The notes below the pieces were generated by a model. The model had not been told where the DNA came from, did no database searches, and saw only the letters and a list, made by a program, of their open reading frames with translations. Positions 45,001 to 51,964 of a stretch of 64,000 bases of DNA are shown piece by piece. The stretch is from Cognataquiflexum nitidum. Lineage in GTDB: Bacteria > Bacteroidota > Bacteroidia > Cytophagales > Cyclobacteriaceae. The stretch spans positions 1-64,000 of the forward strand of contig NZ_JAKZAM010000006.1 of assembly GCF_022538055.1 (NCBI RefSeq), read 5' to 3'. The translations under genes were made by a program, and so were the position numbers. Each line of letters begins with the position of its first letter. Positions within the stretch are counted from its first letter, which is position 1.

Positions 45001-46037
45001 TCGCAAACTACAATGGTCTTTCTTTGATTCTCTAGCGCGTTGATAAGGATTGCTGATAATGTTTGACTTTTGCCTGTGCCCGGAGGACCTTGAATAAGAA
45101 TATTTCTTTTTGTTTGCAAAGAATGTAAAATACCTTGTTGGGATGGATCTGTTTCTACCGAAGAAATTGGTTGAAAAGTGTGATTTTCTAGATCGCGAAG
45201 ATCAAAAATTAGATCTTCCAAATTCATCAAATTAGAATAATCGTTTATAATATTTTGTTTTTGGACTTCAAAAATTGAAAACAAGCCACCAAAATCGATA
45301 ACTGCATTGGTGGAATTAATTGGAAGCTCATCGTAATGTTTTTTTTCGCCGATTGAAACAATTTTTCCAAGTTTTAGGCTATAATCTTCTTTAATGTTAG
45401 AAGGAACGTAAGTATTAATTTCTTTTATAAGCTTTACACAGATTTCAAGTAATTCATCCTTAGAGATCAGCCCATCATCAAGCATTTCACTTGGAATCTG
45501 CTTTATTTCCAAATTTGAATCCGATTGTAAATGATTGATTAAAACTTCATTCAAATAAATCGGGTCGTCTTCATTTCTGTTAATTTCCCAAGTATTGAAT
45601 TCTTTGGTTCTTTTAATTCTTAATGACCAAATTAGAATTGGAGCGACTGTGAGTTTGTTGTCTGATTGGTCTCGTCTAACAAGAATTGGAAAACCGAATC
45701 CGAAGGTGTTGATTCCTTTTTCTGATTCAATAGCCTCTGTCTGATTAATTAAATTTTCAAAGGATTTTGTGATCCTAACTAATTGCGTTTGATCATCTTC
45801 AAATAGAGTGTTTAAGTCAGGAACATTTCCCTTCCAACTAATCCTGAATTTTAATGGCTGTTCGGAAAGTAATCTTTCTATGAAACTGTTGGGAAGATTC
45901 TTATCAATATGAGATAGTCTGGTTAAGTCAAACTTGTATCTTGAATTTGCAGGTATTGCATTTAGATGAACCCCTCTTCGATTACCTATTTTTAGTCTCT
46001 TTTGAAGTTCATTTAATAATTTATCTGTAAGTTCCAT
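42066..46037 (-). CDS. SF1 helicase-nuclease fused to a GreA/GreB-type C-terminal domain
   Basis: A 1323-residue protein. Residues 1-300 resemble an N-terminal region without a firm family name. The UPF1/SF1 helicase core has GPPGTGKS at 317-324, MFDEAS at 752-757, GDEHQMPPS at 778-786, HYRSRHP near 840, IQGDERDVIILS near 963-974 and NVIITRAK at 1001-1008. A PD-(D/E)XK endonuclease of the MTES_1575/Vsr-like group covers about 1080-1185: ESPFEEEVYQRL, FRIDIVYD, IAIECDGAKYH and HRIWSTNWWRNP. The last 75 residues (VTVKYL, ISLKSPLASSILGHCTGDIV) match the C-terminal FKBP-like domain of GreA/GreB, which binds RNA polymerase. Large helicase-nuclease proteins are common phage-defence candidates; that role here is inference. 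The gene is A+T-rich. Confidence 0.88.
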   Translation of the reverse strand: MELTDKLLNELQKRLKIGNRRGVHLNAIPANSRYKFDLTRLSHIDKNLPNSFIERLLSEQPLKFRISWKGNVPDLNTLFEDDQTQLVRITKSFENLINQTEAIESEKGINTFGFGFPILVRRDQSDNKLTVAPILIWSLRIKRTKEFNTWEINRNEDDPIYLNEVLINHLQSDSNLEIKQIPSEMLDDGLISKDELLEICVKLIKEINTYVPSNIKEDYSLKLGKIVSIGEKKHYDELPINSTNAVIDFGGLFSIFEVQKQNIINDYSNLMNLEDLIFDLRDLENHTFQPISSVETDPSQQGILHSLQTKRNILIQGPPGTGKSQTLSAILINALENQRKTIVVCEKRTALEVLHNALIEKNLNYQCVLIRDIVKDRKTVVDSVRDRVDNSSYRSYTYTYSKDSLDNLVNKAKTLIESINGKHKKLGEKLLGEKSWSAIVGILLAELNGFGEDHTIKINKSQFKFNSQELTDFMELVGRAQILFKDFQSINFIPFINTSKFQGENPYQLEKVISDKFKKYENDYTRIKDLIHNKNWWQKIWFPKLLKAVTNLKVEINSDNLSNVTINSRKYTQVLIEIDSLIAESKKYFKDTERFLIDFKWFQFYNSLTSENKLIINELKGKKDWRKAFLVNYLNSLLLNSANIDLPTNDFDHIELNGTLGGLEKEQLKFIREFWFSRQIQTSRKFELRNTNLSVENLYNKRSSNRFKRLSLRQIVQFDPELFTTFFPIILTSPDVASNLFQGMNGYFDIVMFDEASQLRLEDNLPAILKGKQKIIAGDEHQMPPSNYFSKVFDGTIEDEDDIEDEDEIFVDKDNILLSCESLLDFGTELNFEKRHLDFHYRSRHPFLIDFSNYAFYNQRLKPLPNTFDYTPIKYIQVNGTFSDHINDAEAEMVLSILDNNLNRLPNGKYPTVGIATFNIAQRNHIKSKILERQKFSKFEAFNTKIQELEENGMFIKNLENIQGDERDVIILSTTYGPGKDGKFAQRFGPINHSKGYKLLNVIITRAKYKVYVCSSVPETAFMNYKESLITEGSNNKRAVFYAYLAYSKAISEGNDDSRIGILTALSENSTINSTFNPRSLGELESPFEEEVYQRLIDEVDESKLIPQMKVSEFRIDIVYDPKLAGVPKIAIECDGAKYHSSREAYLHDIHRQKILESHGFVFHRIWSTNWWRNPQRETKRLIEFIRSVESRNDHNLIDRSKTSFAFTDNVGMVESYVAETNFLDVDKEISIIKSIEKNGKSQLKLIIDQIKLGSKVTVKYLNNGNDIRVLIVEFAGKNEFSDGFQKISLKSPLASSILGHCTGDIVKIGDLDNFVEIIEVKN

Positions 46038-46137
46038 TTTACTTATTTAATGTGTTTTTAAAAATTCAAGTATTTTCAGGTTTTTAAAACTGTGATATTA
46101 CTTATTTTTTAGTTAAATTGTTTGAATACTGACCTTG

Positions 46138-46167
46138 CAAAGCTTACCCTCATAACGCACTACCCAA
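46138..46167 (-). promoter_or_regulatory. Possible promoter of the helicase-nuclease gene
   Basis: Read on the minus strand, TTG (46167-46165) and TAAGCTTTG (46146-46138) are 18 bp apart; the second box has one extra base compared with TAnnTTTG. It overlaps the 3' end of the 161-residue gene and lies about 100 nt before the helicase ATG. Confidence 0.35.
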
Positions 46168-46645
46168 TAAAATCCGATCGATCCTTTTTTGGATCAAATT
46201 GGATTTCTAAATCTGAACCATTCCAAATGGCTTCGGCACTTTCAAGGCGAAAAGTATCTCCTTGGTTCCAAGTAGATCCGACATAATCTTCAATCAAGTC
46301 TTTGATAAAAACCCTTTCTCCAACTTGGATGTCTTTAGGAATCAGATAAGCCGCAAAGGGTGATTTGAAACTGTAGGGATAATACCATGTCCAGTCAATG
46401 ACAGTGTCAAATTCTCTGGTATCCTCCATAACCATATCGCCGCGATAATCTCCCAACACTTCAATTTCCCCTGTTTCTTTGTATTGAACGACTTTATACT
46501 TTGTGCTTATATCCTCAGACGGGATCACTTTTTTTATCAATGGTTTAAATCCATTTTTCACAGCCTGATTGATGCTTTTTTCATCCCTTACAGTTTCAAT
46601 GATCCGAAGTTTTGGTGTAGTTTTATTTCTGTCCGAATGAGCCAT
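46160..46645 (-). CDS. Uncharacterised 161-residue protein of the helicase cassette
   Basis: A soluble 161-residue protein with no signal peptide. The N-terminal 40 residues are charged (MAHSDRNKTTPKLRIIETVR). The rest appears beta-rich, with YKVVQYKETGEIEVLGDYRG, the aromatic cluster DWTWYYPYSFKSPFAAYLIP, and IQVGERVFIKDLIEDYVGST, the last of which resembles a beta-barrel loop. I do not recognise a family. It overlaps the 3' end of the four-cysteine gene by 23 bp, so translation is likely coupled. The helicase gene starts 122 bp further on the same strand. Confidence 0.75.
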   Translation of the reverse strand: MAHSDRNKTTPKLRIIETVRDEKSINQAVKNGFKPLIKKVIPSEDISTKYKVVQYKETGEIEVLGDYRGDMVMEDTREFDTVIDWTWYYPYSFKSPFAAYLIPKDIQVGERVFIKDLIEDYVGSTWNQGDTFRLESAEAIWNGSDLEIQFDPKKDRSDFIG

Positions 46646-46901
46646 TTGAGGTAAGTTTTACATTGTCTTGATTTAAATCGATTTTTAAACAAACCTCAGG
46701 ATTTTGTTTGACCATCTTTAGGAGTTCTGAATCCCCAAGGTGTTCTGTATTGATGATAAAATGGTCACAATTTGAACATTTCCTTCTATTGGAGTCGGTT
46801 CCTTCTAGTGCCGCCCAATTCATTTTATAAGGGCAATACAATTGCTTGATAAATTCTCCCTGATCTGTAAAAACATCTTTGGTTATTGGGTCAAATTTCA
46901 T
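46623..46901 (-). CDS. Small four-cysteine zinc-ribbon-like protein
   Basis: A 92-residue protein with cysteines at 23, 42, 45 and 71, in CPYKMNWAAL, RRKCSNCDHFI and NPEVCLKIDL. The pattern CxxxW, then RxCxxC, then a second region with VCL is close to a small bacterial family (C...W..L...RhC..C...V.dl....) usually of unknown function. It could bind one zinc ion or an iron-sulfur cluster. It has no signal peptide. A perfect inverted repeat lies 41 nt upstream. It is the first gene of the run of three that ends with the helicase-nuclease. Confidence 0.75.
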   Translation of the reverse strand: MKFDPITKDVFTDQGEFIKQLYCPYKMNWAALEGTDSNRRKCSNCDHFIINTEHLGDSELLKMVKQNPEVCLKIDLNQDNVKLTSNGSFGQK

Positions 46902-46941
46902 TTGTCATTAATCCTTGGGCTGAAAAAAAGATGGATTATCA

Positions 46942-46962
46942 AAAAGTGTAGGTGACACTTTT
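46942..46962. promoter_or_regulatory. Perfect inverted repeat upstream of the cassette
   Basis: AAAAGTGT and ACACTTTT are separated by AGGTG (21 bp in all), 41 bp before the ATG at 46901. The symmetry suits a dimeric helix-turn-helix operator. It could also be a weak terminator, but the T-run is short. Confidence 0.5.
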
Positions 46963-47170
46963 CAATTACCTAAACTTACTCCCTTTTAGTTACAAATCCA
47001 ATCCGCCCATCAGACGAATTTTTTGATTTGAGGCCTAATAATTTATTCAGAAGTGAAAAAGTGATCCATCAGTAACTTTGAAAAAGGACCTATGTAGCAA
47101 AAATGAATGCCCGCTCTAAAAAAAAGACTTTTTATGTATTAAAATTGAATTCACCTGAATTGAAAAAGAA
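46963..47170. other. Gene-free A+T-rich stretch left of the repeat region
   Basis: No coding potential, known promoter box or strong hairpin is visible in this A+T-rich stretch. It separates the putative operator from the 145-bp dispersed repeat. Confidence 0.5.
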
Positions 47171-47315
47171 TATGGGTATCCGCAATTTTGCATGTTGTGC
47201 TTGATGAGACTTTCCTTGATGCGGGTACTTGTCCACGGACGACGGGTCTACTGTACACCGAACAGTTAACTGTTCTACAAATCTAATTTGTTTGGCTATG
47301 TGCAATAAAGCGGAC
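47171..47315 (+). repeat. 145-bp dispersed repeat, copy A
   Basis: This aligns with 48851-48995 in the same orientation, roughly two-thirds identical by eye. Both share ACTTGTCCACGGACGAC, TTTGTTTGGCTA and TCGCAAT/CCGCAAT. This copy also contains a GAACAGTTAACTGTTC palindrome. No reading frame is conserved between the copies. Confidence 0.7.
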
Positions 47316-47352
47316 ACACAAAATTCAAAATCTATTCAGGTGTAATAAAAAA

Positions 47353-47377
47353 GACTCTTAAGAAATATAAAAAGAGT
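47353..47377 (-). terminator. Terminator of the SDR gene
   Basis: Read on the minus strand, ACTCTT pairs with AAGAGT across a 12-nt A+T-rich loop and is followed by CTTTTTTATT, about 20 nt after the SDR stop at 47395. Confidence 0.65.
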
Positions 47378-47394
47378 ACTGATAGATTTTTATT

Positions 47395-48156
47395 CTACTG
47401 AACATTGATACCGCCATCGATCACCTGTGTCGTACCTGTGATAAACTGACTGTCATCGCTTGCCAAAAACAAGACGAGTTTGGCAATCTCGATGGGCTTG
47501 GCATACCGGCCAAGTGGGATGGTCAGCTCGAGTTGCTTCTTGACCGCATCACCCTGACCCGGAGAAAATCCTTCTTCGAGCGAGCGCATCATGCGGTTGT
47601 CGACCGGGGAAGGATGCACACTGTTGACACGGATTTTTCTAGGGGCAGCCTCCACCGAAGTCGCCCGCATGATGCCTACGCCGGCATGCTTGCTGATGAT
47701 GTAGGCACTGACATTGGGACTGCCAAGCAATCCTGCCACAGAGGAGGTGATGATGATGCTGCCGCCGTCATTCATATGGGGCAAGACGTATTTATTTCCC
47801 AACCATACACCCCGCACGTTGACGGCAATGACTTTGTCAAACATTTCTTCCGGGTAGTCCACGATCGGTTTGACCGTTCCCTCAATTCCTGCATTGTTAA
47901 AAAAGACATCGATTTTCCCAAAGGCTTTTACTGCTGTGTCCACGTACCTTTGGACATCCGCAGATTTGCTCACATCCGCCACACAATACTGCACGGCTTT
48001 TCCTCCCAAATCAGTCATGGCCTTTTTGAGAGGCTCTTCCTCCAAATCTACCAACAGGACTTTTGCGCCTTCTTCTAAAAATAGCTTGGCTGTGGTCATG
48101 CCGATACTGCCTGCACCACCGGTAATGATGGCAACCTTGTTCTCTAATTTTTTCAT
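47395..48156 (-). CDS. SDR family oxidoreductase
   Basis: A 253-residue classical short-chain dehydrogenase. The NAD(P)-binding motif is TGGAGSIG at residues 12-19, NNAG follows, and the catalytic Ser and YxxxK occur in ITSSVAGLLG and SAYIISKHAG. The C-terminal part (PLGRYAKPIEIAKLVLFLAS, FITGTTQVIDGGINV) is typical. VDLEEEP has an acidic residue after the second strand, which favours NAD over NADP. The substrate is not evident. The gene lies between repeat copies and is followed by a terminator, so it is a single-gene unit. Confidence 0.9.
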   Translation of the reverse strand: MKKLENKVAIITGGAGSIGMTTAKLFLEEGAKVLLVDLEEEPLKKAMTDLGGKAVQYCVADVSKSADVQRYVDTAVKAFGKIDVFFNNAGIEGTVKPIVDYPEEMFDKVIAVNVRGVWLGNKYVLPHMNDGGSIIITSSVAGLLGSPNVSAYIISKHAGVGIMRATSVEAAPRKIRVNSVHPSPVDNRMMRSLEEGFSPGQGDAVKKQLELTIPLGRYAKPIEIAKLVLFLASDDSQFITGTTQVIDGGINVQ

Positions 48157-48197
48157 GTCAAATTGCTTTAATTAAAATCAATATGTTTTTGTGTTTA

Positions 48198-48320
48198 TTA
48201 TTATGTGGATAGACTCTTCTTTGCCGGTAACCCTATTTTCTTTTTCATTGGGGACGGAAGACGGAAGACGCAAGTCGGAAGACCCCCGCCTGCCGTCGGG
48301 CAGGGATGTACCGGGTATTT
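48198..48320 (+). repeat. Dispersed intergenic repeat, copy 2
   Basis: Plus-strand ATGTGGATAG, TTTGCCGGTAA and GGGGACGGAAGACGGAAGAC correspond to the minus strand of 37398-37545. The similarity fades after about 48320, where a GC-rich palindrome-like segment (CCTGCCGTCGGGCAGG) intervenes. Confidence 0.6.
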
Positions 48321-48425
48321 CAGTCCGCAGGCAAGAATTTATATGGATATCAGATCTACTGCCATAATTGCGTACATATATTATCTAATATTTAGATCCT
48401 GATTGCTGCCGGAGATTTGTCAGTT

Positions 48426-48830
48426 TTATTGATTGGATTCCTTTTCTTTCATCTTTTTCATCATTTCCATCATTTCCTTGTTTTTCATCATGGACTTGCA
48501 CATGTCTGACATCATGGTGGTGTCTTCTTTGGCGGTTTCCATCATTACTGACATCATGCGTTTTGACATTTCAGGATTTTCTTTCATCATTTTCTTCATC
48601 ATACTTTTGTCTTCCATCATGATATTCATTCTTTCATGCATCAGCATTTTGCCATGGTCACCGGACATGATGGCCTGCATCATTTCTTTTGACATATCAT
48701 GGTCGCTGGCTATGTTGTTCATAATCTCCATCCTGGAATCTGATTCAGAAAGAACCTGCTTCGGAGACTGACATGAAGCAAACAGCGCGGTGAGGGCAAT
48801 AAGCCCAACAAATTTTTGTAGTGTTTTCAT
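48426..48830 (-). CDS. Methionine-rich lipoprotein
   Basis: A 134-residue lipoprotein (lipobox LFASC, Cys20). About 31 of the 134 residues are methionine, mostly as MM pairs in helical MxxxMM patterns (EDKSMMKKMMKENPEMSKRM). Met-rich periplasmic proteins often bind copper(I) or silver(I), and methionine clusters can also quench oxidants; both are inference here. The mature part has one extra Cys (DMCKSMMK) and two His. It is about 2 kb from the cysteine-rich copper-storage-like gene. No regulator or copper ATPase is adjacent. Confidence 0.8.
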   Translation of the reverse strand: MKTLQKFVGLIALTALFASCQSPKQVLSESDSRMEIMNNIASDHDMSKEMMQAIMSGDHGKMLMHERMNIMMEDKSMMKKMMKENPEMSKRMMSVMMETAKEDTTMMSDMCKSMMKNKEMMEMMKKMKEKESNQ

Positions 48831-48850
48831 AGTTTTAGTGTTTAGTTTTT

Positions 48851-48995
48851 TATGAGTATTCGCAATGTTGCACTTTGGGCTTGAGGTGACTTTATCGAAT
48901 TTGGATACTTGTCCACGGACGACAGTCCACTGTCCACGGAACCGCTAATCGTTCCCCAATCATTATTTGTTTGGCTACAGGCAAAGTAGCGTTTA
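48851..48995 (+). repeat. 145-bp dispersed repeat, copy B
   Basis: This is the second copy of the element at 47171-47315, in the same orientation, lying upstream of the Met-rich lipoprotein gene. It has ACTTGTCCACGGACGACAGT and TTTGTTTGGCTA in common with copy A. Further right, 49080-49115 holds CGGTCTTCCGACTTCGGTCT, related to the GGAAGAC phrases of the other repeat family. Confidence 0.7.
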
Positions 48996-49167
48996 CATAT
49001 GTTGTATTTATGTTAGCAATGATGCCAGTGAAAACTTTAATTCAAAGTAATTCAATGATGGAGACTGACATGTCCGGTACATCGGTCTTCCGACTTCGGT
49101 CTTCCGTCACGCGTGAAGTAGATAATTCCATTACTGGCCCGGAAGTGCATATCTATTCTTTTATGTG

Positions 49168-50550
49168 TTAAAAAGGATCGTTGAGCTCACTTACACGGAT
49201 AAGCTTCTTATTGACAAATTCATGGATTCCCAGCTCGGAGAGTTCACGGCCAAATCCCGAACGCTTGGTTCCGCCAAAAGGAAGGTCAGCCTGCGTCCAG
49301 GTAGGATGGTTGATAAATACCATTCCGACATCGATCTGATCGGCAATCCTTTTACCACGCTTGATGTCTTGGGTAAAAACGGATGCCCCCAAACCAAAAT
49401 CAGAATCGTTGGCAAGGGCTATGGCTGCCTTTTCGTCTTTCACCACATAGAAGGAAGCCACCGGGCCAAATAATTCTTCATGATAGGCCACAATGCCCGG
49501 TTTCAGGTCGGTGAGAATCGTTGGTTCCATAAAGGCACCTTCACGGTCTGCGCGTTTTCCTCCCAATAAGATTGTAGCGCCTTGTTCAACAGAGCGTTTT
49601 ACCTGATCAGCTACCTGAACTGCTCCTTCTTCACTGCTCAAAGGGCCCAATTCTGTGTCGGGATCCATTGGGTCACCTACTTTCATTTTTGAGAGCGCGT
49701 CCTTGAATTTTTGGAGAAATGTGTCTGCAATTGCTTCCACTGCGATGAAACGCTTGGAGGCAACACAACATTGACCGTTGTTATTCATCCTGCCGACAAC
49801 TGCCCATTCGACGGTTTTATCCATATCGGCATCTTCCAGGATAATAAAGACATCGTTTCCGCCAAGCTCCAAGACCACCTTTTTCAGATATTTCCCGGCT
49901 TCCATGGCAATACTTGCGCCTGCCTCTTCACTTCCCGTCAGGGAAACTCCCTTGATTCTTTTGTCGGAAACAAGTGCAGATGCACGCTTGCCTGAAATAA
50001 AGAGATTGGTGTACAGTCCCTCAGGCGCTTCTGCTTCTGCAAAAAGTTCTTCCAGGGCAGCGGCACATTGTGGCACGATGGAGGCGTGCTTGAGCAAAAT
50101 GGAATTACCGACCATGATATTGGGAGCGACAAAGCGGGCTACCTGATAGAATGGAAAATTCCAAGGCATCACGCCTAACAAAACCCCAATAGGACTGCTG
50201 TGTACTATGGCCGTTCCATATTCAGGATCGAGAATTTTATCTTCCAAAAAAGCTTCTCCATGATTCGCGTAATAATCAAAAATATCCGCACTCAGGTCGA
50301 TTTCACCCTCCGCCTGCGCTAGGAGTTTGCCCATTTCTAGGGTGATGGTTCGGGCGAGTTCTGATTTTTTGACGCGCATCAATGTTGCAACTTTATGCAG
50401 TAAATCAGCCCGGTGCCGGTAACCGGTTTCTTTCCAGTTGGTGTAAGCTTCCTGTGCTTTGGCTACTTTACCTTCCACTGCCGTCTCCGTCATTTCTTTG
50501 AATGACTTTAATGTCTTATTTGTAAAAGGATTGGTTGTTTGAATGGCCAT
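49168..50550 (-). CDS. NAD(P)-dependent aldehyde dehydrogenase, probably succinate-semialdehyde type
   Basis: A 460-residue aldehyde dehydrogenase. The catalytic Glu lies in KKVVLELGGNDVFIIL and the catalytic Cys in NNNGQCCVASKRF (the first of the two Cys in QCC by alignment). The cofactor-binding segment GVMPWNFPFYQVARFVAPNI is present, along with the C-terminal PFGGTKRSGFGRELSELG. Length and the N-terminus (MAIQTTNPFTNKTL) fit the Sad/YneI group, which oxidises succinate semialdehyde. The substrate was not confirmed. The SDR is 1 kb away, separated by repeats and the Met-rich gene. Confidence 0.88.
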   Translation of the reverse strand: MAIQTTNPFTNKTLKSFKEMTETAVEGKVAKAQEAYTNWKETGYRHRADLLHKVATLMRVKKSELARTITLEMGKLLAQAEGEIDLSADIFDYYANHGEAFLEDKILDPEYGTAIVHSSPIGVLLGVMPWNFPFYQVARFVAPNIMVGNSILLKHASIVPQCAAALEELFAEAEAPEGLYTNLFISGKRASALVSDKRIKGVSLTGSEEAGASIAMEAGKYLKKVVLELGGNDVFIILEDADMDKTVEWAVVGRMNNNGQCCVASKRFIAVEAIADTFLQKFKDALSKMKVGDPMDPDTELGPLSSEEGAVQVADQVKRSVEQGATILLGGKRADREGAFMEPTILTDLKPGIVAYHEELFGPVASFYVVKDEKAAIALANDSDFGLGASVFTQDIKRGKRIADQIDVGMVFINHPTWTQADLPFGGTKRSGFGRELSELGIHEFVNKKLIRVSELNDPF

Positions 50551-50795
50551 ATTGGTTTGTCTTTAATTTAATCGGATAAGGATCTCTTCCCTACCTGTGT
50601 CGAAAGCATTTCCGAGAGCATACTTCCATTCCAAAATCCGAAATAGAGGAATCAAAAATGGCAGTAGACCTAGAGGAAGGCTTTGATGAAGATGTGTCTC
50701 CCCAGCACAAAGTGTTAGACTAGGGTTGGCATTTGTTGGATTGTTAGCTCAAAAAATTGCCTTGAGAAATATGGGTAATTGCCGTATTTCGAAGT
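50551..50795. other. Gene-free stretch between the ALDH and Csp-like genes
   Basis: No coding sequence of convincing quality is present. Short frames on either strand lack a plausible start or composition. No promoter box of the TAnnTTTG type is found. Confidence 0.5.
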
Positions 50796-50847
50796 AATCA
50801 AGCCAAGGAAGGACAGCATAGGTAATCCTCCCTTTCCTGGCTTGATT
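50796..50847 (-). other. Long inverted repeat directly after the Csp-like gene
   Basis: A perfect 10-bp outer stem AATCAAGCCA/TGGCTTGATT encloses a partial AGGAAGG/CCTTTCC extension, 4 bp after the stop codon on the minus strand. There is no clear T-run, so this looks like an mRNA-stabilising hairpin or a decayed terminator. Confidence 0.55.
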
Positions 50848-50851
50848 GGGA

Positions 50852-51178
50852 TCAGGCTTTTGCAGAATCCATTTGTTCACAGATCTCCGCACATTTTTTG
50901 CAGGCCTCTGCACACTCTTTACAAGTGGCATGATGTGCGGCATGTTTTTCACATTCTGCAGCACAGGCCCTGCAGATTTCTGCACACAAGGCGTGGAGTC
51001 CCGACCCGTAAGCAGATCCCCTTGCATCAAACCTTGCACATATTGCGCATATGTCAGCACAGTCCCGGCATAATGAAATACAATTCAGGTTGCTTTCTTT
51101 GATGCAATCGGTGACACACTTTTCGCAGGACACCATACAGGCCAAGCAAGCGTCAATACAACTTTTCAAGTTTTCCAT
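50852..51178 (-). CDS. Four-helix cysteine-rich copper-storage-like protein (Csp/DUF326)
   Basis: A 108-residue cytoplasmic protein with about 20 cysteines spaced as CxxxC and CxxC along four helices (CIDACLACMVSCEKCVTDC, then CISLCRDCADICAIC, then CAEICRACAAEC, then CKECAEACKKCAEIC). This is the pattern of copper storage proteins (Csp), which hold many Cu(I) ions in a four-helix bundle. The lack of a signal peptide puts it with the cytosolic Csp3 group. It lies between repeats and near a Met-rich lipoprotein. A long hairpin follows the stop codon. Copper binding is inferred from the family. Confidence 0.88.
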   Translation of the reverse strand: MENLKSCIDACLACMVSCEKCVTDCIKESNLNCISLCRDCADICAICARFDARGSAYGSGLHALCAEICRACAAECEKHAAHHATCKECAEACKKCAEICEQMDSAKA

Positions 51179-51290
51179 TTTGTTATGGTTTAAAAGATGA
51201 AAGAATTATTACAATCTTAAAGGTGACCATCTTTGAAGCGGTAAGCATTGCGGATATTAAACAACATGTTATGTATATCCCACATTTTGC

Positions 51291-51905
51291 CGTGAGGTAT
51301 TTTTTTCCGCATAGGAAAAGAAGGTTTCGCAATGGGGTGCAAAGGATTTTGAACATCCCTGTTTTTGGCGGAAACCTCAATTCACAATTTGCATGGTTTC
51401 GGCCAAAAACCGGAATCGTCTTTTTTGTCTTTGTCCCCGAGTTGCGTTCCTTACTCGGGGTTATTTTTATTTGATCCCTTCAGGATCATTTCTCGCGCCG
51501 ATGATAGTGCCTCTCAAACCATTATTCATTCAGCATTTAATTCTTAATTTTCTCCCAGTCTCTGCGTGAGGTTTATTTTTTTCCGCATAGGAAAAGAAGG
51601 TTTCGCAATGGGGTGCAAAGGATTTTGAACATCCCTGTTTTTGTCGGAAACCTCAATTCACAATTTGCATGGTTTCGGCCAAAAACCGGAATCGTCTTTT
51701 TTGTCTTTGTCCCCGAGTTGCGTTCCTTACTCGGGGTTATTTTTATTTGATCCCTTCAGGATCATTTCTCGCGCCGATGATAGTGCATCTCAAACCATTA
51801 TTCATTCAGCATTTTTTAATTCTTAATTTTCTCCCAGTCTCTGCGCGAGGTATATTTCTTACCGCGGAAAAGAAGGTTTCGCAATGGGACGCAAAGGGAG
51901 AAGTT
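51291..51905. repeat. Tandem repeat, 2.2 copies of about 276 bp
   Basis: Copies start at about 51291 and 51565, with a partial third at 51844-51905. Each holds CCGCATAGGAAAAGAAGG, GGTTTCGCAATGGGGTGCAA and the phrase CCCCGAGTTGCGTTCCTTAC followed by TCGGGGTTA. The copies are almost identical over about 270 bp. Reading frames inside (for example the MxETSIHNLHGFGQKPESSF type) appear in both copies, but look like by-products of the repeat. The CCGAGTTGCGTTCC phrase recurs between genes in many Bacteroidota. Confidence 0.9.
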
Positions 51906-51964
51906 TATCCCTTCAGACATATCTTATCACAGGAGCTCACGGGCAAAGAAATCTCAGCGTTTTT

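Noticed and set aside
50749-51060. Overlapping frames inside the Csp-like gene
   Set aside because: They run in other frames of the cysteine-rich repeats and are shadows of the real gene on the minus strand.
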